Assembly: GCA_003956705.1 (NCBI GenBank)
Contig: QZCP01000224.1
Location: 186,001 to 250,000, forward strand
Source: Brevipalpus yothersi
Taxonomy: Eukaryota; Arthropoda; Arachnida; Trombidiformes; Tenuipalpidae
Reading direction: 5' to 3'
Length of the DNA: 64,000 bases
Of this stretch, positions 59,910 to 64,000 are shown in pieces (the stretch's first letter is position 1; the number at the start of each line of letters is the position of its first letter). The notes beneath the pieces are model-generated. The model was given only the letters and a program-made list of their open reading frames with translations, made no database searches and was not told the origin of the DNA. The position numbers and the translations under genes were made by a program.

Positions 59910-60886
59910 TTACTAGCCTCCATATTCTGTTGACTTTGAGCAAAAAGTAAGTGAATGGGTTCTCTAGTACTGGAGAAGAGACCTGAAAAAATAGAGGAAC
60001 AATGAGAACGAATATGGAAAAGCGGCATTAATCACCATAGAACTTGTATCAATTTCTTTTCCATCATAATATAAGAGCCAGTAGGTGCTTCCATCAGTCA
60101 CTTCCAAAGAGAATAAGAATATATCATTATGTTCCTCGTAAAGTAGCCGAAAAGTTCTCAGCTCAGCTCCTATATCAGGGAAAAGTCTCTTATCTCTCAA
60201 TTCATCTCCCAATTTTAGATGAATCACAAGCTTGGATGTTTTTTTCAACTCATGATATGCAGATCTATCAAACGAAAAATATACTTTCGTGAGGCTCTCA
60301 AGCTGTAGTAAACTTTCCTGGAAAGAGGATAGCCTCTCTTTGAGCATAGAAATGAGGGATTCAATTTGGAAAAACTCTGCTTCAGCTAGAATATTTTCCA
60401 GCTCTTATTTGGGTCTCGATAGAGAGATCCAGCCTCGACGAAGAAAGTTGAGAATTTCTGAGAAAGTCTCACCATCTCGATCTATCATAACGAATTCTGT
60501 TTCAAATGAAATGAGAGTCGAAAGTATTAATTGACATGAGCAGCTTGATTAGGAATTCACACATTTGATGGTGAAAACTGCTGCTTCAAGATGGAACGTT
60601 GCTGTTTTCCTTGGTTGACTGTGAATTTCATCTACTATCACTTATCTTCGGAATCTTTTTTATTAGCAAAATCACCTTTGAACATATTTTTTAACATCCC
60701 CTCTTGGGACGTCAATGTACCAATCATTGTTTGAAAGAGGCGTCCTCCAACGTTGAGCTTCACATACTTGTTGATATTAATATTAATATTAACATTTGAA
60801 GAGGTATCGATACTAGTTGACCTCTTTTGATCAATTGAAATTTTTGATTAGTTGGGGAAATTTTTTCATCACAAACGTCTTACCAT
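59910..60886 (-). pseudogene. KCTD-like BTB pseudogene, copy 16
   Basis: ATG at 60886-60884 with gtaaga donor, BTB first-half exon (about 60820-60648) with an Asn-Ile-Asn-Ile repeat leader and KYVKLNVGGRLFQTMIGTLT. The donor after it reads AT instead of GT. The next exon (to 60036) has TAA at 60407-60405 where others have Lys, inside the BTB second half. After the stop the frame is open: subfamily C with KVYFSFDRSAYHELKKTSKL, YEEHNDIFLFSLEV and YWLLYYDGKEI. The last exon retains ENPFTYFLLKV but its stop is uncertain. Confidence 0.86.
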
Positions 60887-62021
60887 ATCTCTTACAAAGG
60901 TATACAGGAGCAAGTTGATGTATTTGAAAAGATAATTGAACAATTTTGTATAGAATACAAAATATGGGGTAATTTCAATGTTACATAACAGCCACAGCCA
61001 GTAAGAAATGGAACATAATTTCAGATTAGTAATCTGAGATTACTAACACTCTAAAATTGAATATCAACTTGATCAACTTTTTGAGGGCGTTTTTGTTGTG
61101 AATGACGCAATCTGGGCACGCAGTCTCAGGCTACTTATGACTAAAACACTTTTTCGATCCTTCAATGTACGTTTTTTATTCTTATTTTTGGTCACCAAGG
61201 AAGAAAACTGTATAATATTGCATGTATATGTACATTGGTTGAATTAGTCTCAAACAATAACCAAATTATCACAAGTTCAGATGATCTGTGGTAGATTTTT
61301 GGACATACACAGCAAAATATGCACAGGTGGACATGTTAGAGATTTTAAAAAGGGCTAGACTATGAGGTTTCTCTCATCTGTGATCTTCAGTGGTTGTATT
61401 CGCATTCCATCACCTCTCAGCTATCTCTTTTCTGGAAATTATTTAGCGGTGGTCACTATAAGCTATCCATTTTGACTCTCTTTTTCATTCTCACGCCAAT
61501 TGATAATTTTAATCTTGACATGGAATCTCCTCTGAGCATTCATGCAGGAGAGAATCCTCAGTAATCACCTATCCTTACCGTGGAAAAATTTAAAACGAAT
61601 TGGAGAAGAGCTGAACTTCGACCTTTCTCTTCCTTTCAAGAACGGTAGAGAAGTGAGAAAAAAATTTGTTCAACCCATCTGAACAATTGGGTGCATCAAA
61701 GATCAAATGGTGATTTCAGGAAAGATAATCCATCAATCTCGAACCAGTTTTGGGATTCAAACTTTTAATTAAGTCCAGTGAACAAAATATTAAACAGAAA
61801 TGTGCTCTAAGGGATATAAACGGATTCAACTACTGCAGCGAAATCATCTATTATTGAAAAAGTGATTGATTCTCCACAATCTATCATTCTCTAGAAATCA
61901 AGATAGAATCTGGTCAATTTTTCCATTTTGTTCTCTCTCCCAACGGACAAGCTTCCCAAATTTTTCAGGGAGAAGTGATTTCTCAGGATAATCTTCTCTA
62001 GATAAGCGGCAAACTAACCGA
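60887..62021. repeat. Duplicated spacer upstream of copy 16
   Basis: About 61060-61900 is the sister of 57240-58070. No gene is seen. Confidence 0.6.
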
Positions 62022-63027
62022 TCAATTTGGGAGAGGGTTAGCACTTGCTTCCGGATTCCGCAGGTAGTGGGCAAAAAGATCAATGTATGGGTGATCTTTG
62101 GTTGGACGCTTCTCCTCGGTCTGATGAAAAAAATTTTATCAGTAAAGTAGATAATGTTATGAAGGAACATAATTACATCAAGTTCAACTTCTTTACCACC
62201 ATAATAGTATACCCAGTAGGTATGAGAAGATGATCTAAGTTCTAGTGAGAATAAAAATTGATCCTTAAATTTTTCATAGAGATGCCGAAAATTTTCAACC
62301 TCGTTTGCCGCGGAAAGTCTACCCAGGCAACGACCCAATACAAGAAGGAATACTGGCTTGGAAGCTCCCAAAAATTTAAGATGAGAATCCTTCTCACATG
62401 ATGTGTAAATTTTTGAGATACTCTCAAGTTGGGACATATTTTCTGGGAAAGACGATAACTTCTCATTGACCAGAGATATGAGAGACTCGATCTGATAGAA
62501 TTCTGCTCCTTCTAAAATATTTTCCAGGTCTTTTTTCGGCCTTGATAGGAAGATCGAGCCTCTGCGGAGGAAATTCAGAATTTCAGAGAAAACTTCAGCA
62601 TCTCGGTCTATCATCACATATCCTAATGCAAATGAAATGAAGGATTGATCATGAGATGATTTTGAATTTGGGAATGAGAAATATCGATTGCAAGTAGACT
62701 GAATTTTTGGTCTAAATGCACAATTTATGGGATCTGAACACATTATGGCCACTCTTTATCAAGTTCGAGGCAATTTTTTCATCAGACTTCAACTTACCCC
62801 CAGAATCTTTTCTGTTCTTGTAACTACCGTTGAACATGCTCCCCAACATTCCTCCATGTGATGTCAAAGTGCCGATTGTAATTGTGAAAAGATGCCCACC
62901 GACATTGAGCTTCACATATTGATTAATTTTACTCTTTACAGGAGCGACAGAATCACTGGAAGCCTAGGAGAGATTAATCATTAGATGAGACTATCGATAA
63001 TTTACATAAAAACTGTCAATTTACCAT
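62022..63027 (-). CDS. KCTD-like BTB protein, copy 17
   Basis: Exons 63027-63025 (ATG only, then gtaaat), 62963-62798, 62622-62177 and 62120-62022 join to 237 aa. Leader ASSDSVAPVKSKIN, BTB first half QYVKLNVGGHLFTITIGTLT with an unusual GSYKNRKDSGG end, second half MIDRDAEVFSEILNFLRRGS where the IDRDG Gly is Ala. Subfamily D: ISKIYTSCEKDSHLKFLGAS, YEKFKDQFLFSLELRSSSHT, WVYYYGGKEVELD. The last exon TEEKRPTKDHPYIDLFAHYL then RNPEASANPLPN shows the shared motif followed by a polar tail. It is the last array member in the window; more may follow to the right. Confidence 0.86.
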
Positions 63028-64000
63028 TTCTTACCTCATGAGATCTGAGATGTTAAAAAGATATGAGTTTTCTCAGATGAGAACGTTCGAGAGTTGAAGT
63101 TGATTTCTGAGACAAAAAGCAAATTCTACGGACACTAATTGATACAGACACTAGATATTCATATCATAATTTCAATAAGTTTAGAACAAGTCACAATGAA
63201 GAAAAACTTTCGACTAATATACAATTCATAAACAATTGATCCTGTTTCACTTATGTACACTGAGACTGGCCGTAAACTCACTACTCGCTAATTGTCATGC
63301 ATTTTTGCTGCTTTCTCTGTTCATTAAAAATTATTATGAGGGTGATCATATCCTGGTGTTTTTCCCGCCTTCTGGGGCACTAATTGATGAGGGATGCATT
63401 TCACTAGTATTATCCAAGAAACAATGATGGGATTCCTGTATGTTTATGCTCTTCACTGTGAGACTTCCTCACAAGTACAAGTAGTGTAAGGTGTTTGGGA
63501 TGAATAAGAAAAAGCTAGACTTTGAGCTTTTACACTTTCTCAAGATGGACCAGAGGTCAAAGTGATTGTTTTTCATTCCAAAATGGAAACTGAATGAAGT
63601 TCCCCATTAATTCAGCTTAGTGGTTGTACTCATTGGCCCTTCCTCGAATTGGGTTGTACAGTTGTAGTTTTTGGCAGTGTTCTGGAGCTGATATTTTCAA
63701 TGGACAAAAACTGTTGTCTAGAAAAAAATTCGATAAACTTTGAATAGGATGGAGTCAGAAATGGATTAGATTTCTTGATCTCCTTCAATAAGACTCGTTT
63801 CATCTTAAATATTTAGTCTGATAGGAATGCATAATTAGTAATTAGTGGTATCTCAACAGCAGCTTAATCGACCAATTTGAAAAAAGATTGCTATTTCATG
63901 AATTTTGCAGACAATATATTATATTATATTGTAAGAGCAGAAAATTGTTATTGTGAAAAAATTCGATTTAAAATCGATAAAATTTGACCAAGAGCTAGTT
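63028..64000. repeat. Duplicated spacer upstream of copy 17, to window end
   Basis: About 63130-63830 matches the spacers near 41090, 42950 and 51590. The last 100 bases resemble 41800-41900, the 3' end region of copy 7, which hints that another KCTD unit may begin beyond the edge. Confidence 0.55.

Noticed and set aside
1..64000. CRISPR arrays, bacterial operons, viral genes, transposase or reverse-transcriptase genes
   Set aside because: None is recognisable. The repeats here are microsatellites and segmental duplications.

Overview
This window is nuclear DNA of an invertebrate animal. It has GT-AG introns (many 60-90 bp), animal-type genes, long (GA)n/(CT)n microsatellites and Ser/Thr/Asn/His-rich low-complexity protein segments. 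An arthropod, possibly an acariform mite, would fit, but that is a guess from style and is not shown by any single sequence. One ambiguous base (N) lies at 19195.

Layout. 0-5.3 kb holds ordinary single-copy genes: the first coding exon of an AF10/AF17-type PHD-finger gene (-), GET4 of the tail-anchored-protein pathway (-), and a small single-pass membrane protein with a Ser/Gly/Met-rich repetitive tail (+). 6.4-18.0 kb is one large gene (+) for a kelch-like (BTB-BACK-six kelch) protein, a probable CUL3 ubiquitin-ligase adaptor. Its start codon appears to be split by an intron. 31.7-34.8 kb is a complete neutral ceramidase gene (+), followed by a decayed piece of the splicing factor YJU2 (36.0-36.7 kb).

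The main feature is a minus-strand tandem array of KCTD-like (T1/BTB) genes and pseudogenes, at 18.9-27.9 kb and again at 36.9-63.0 kb. I resolve sixteen copies with a recognisable multi-exon structure plus three fragments. Nine copies read through completely (222-249 aa), one has a single nonsense codon in an otherwise intact gene, and the rest are pseudogenes. The usual gene plan is four coding exons: an exon whose only coding content is ATG, an exon with the first half of the BTB fold, an exon with the second half plus a variable alpha/beta region, and a short last exon that usually carries an amphipathic motif near P-[FI]-x-x-[LIF]-[FL]-A-x-x-L-R-[NK]. The post-BTB regions fall into four subfamilies.

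The kelch-like gene is mixed into this array. A partial copy of its 3' half lies between KCTD copies 1 and 2, and two further remnants lie at 43.6 kb and 51.9 kb, each beside a KCTD fragment. The simplest reading is that the duplicating unit was the 3' end of the kelch-like gene plus its convergent KCTD-like neighbour. Both families are BTB proteins of the kind that serve as CUL3 adaptors, so the locus looks like birth-and-death evolution of a lineage-specific set of ubiquitin-ligase substrate receptors. That functional reading is inference; the array, exon plan and lesions are read directly from the sequence.
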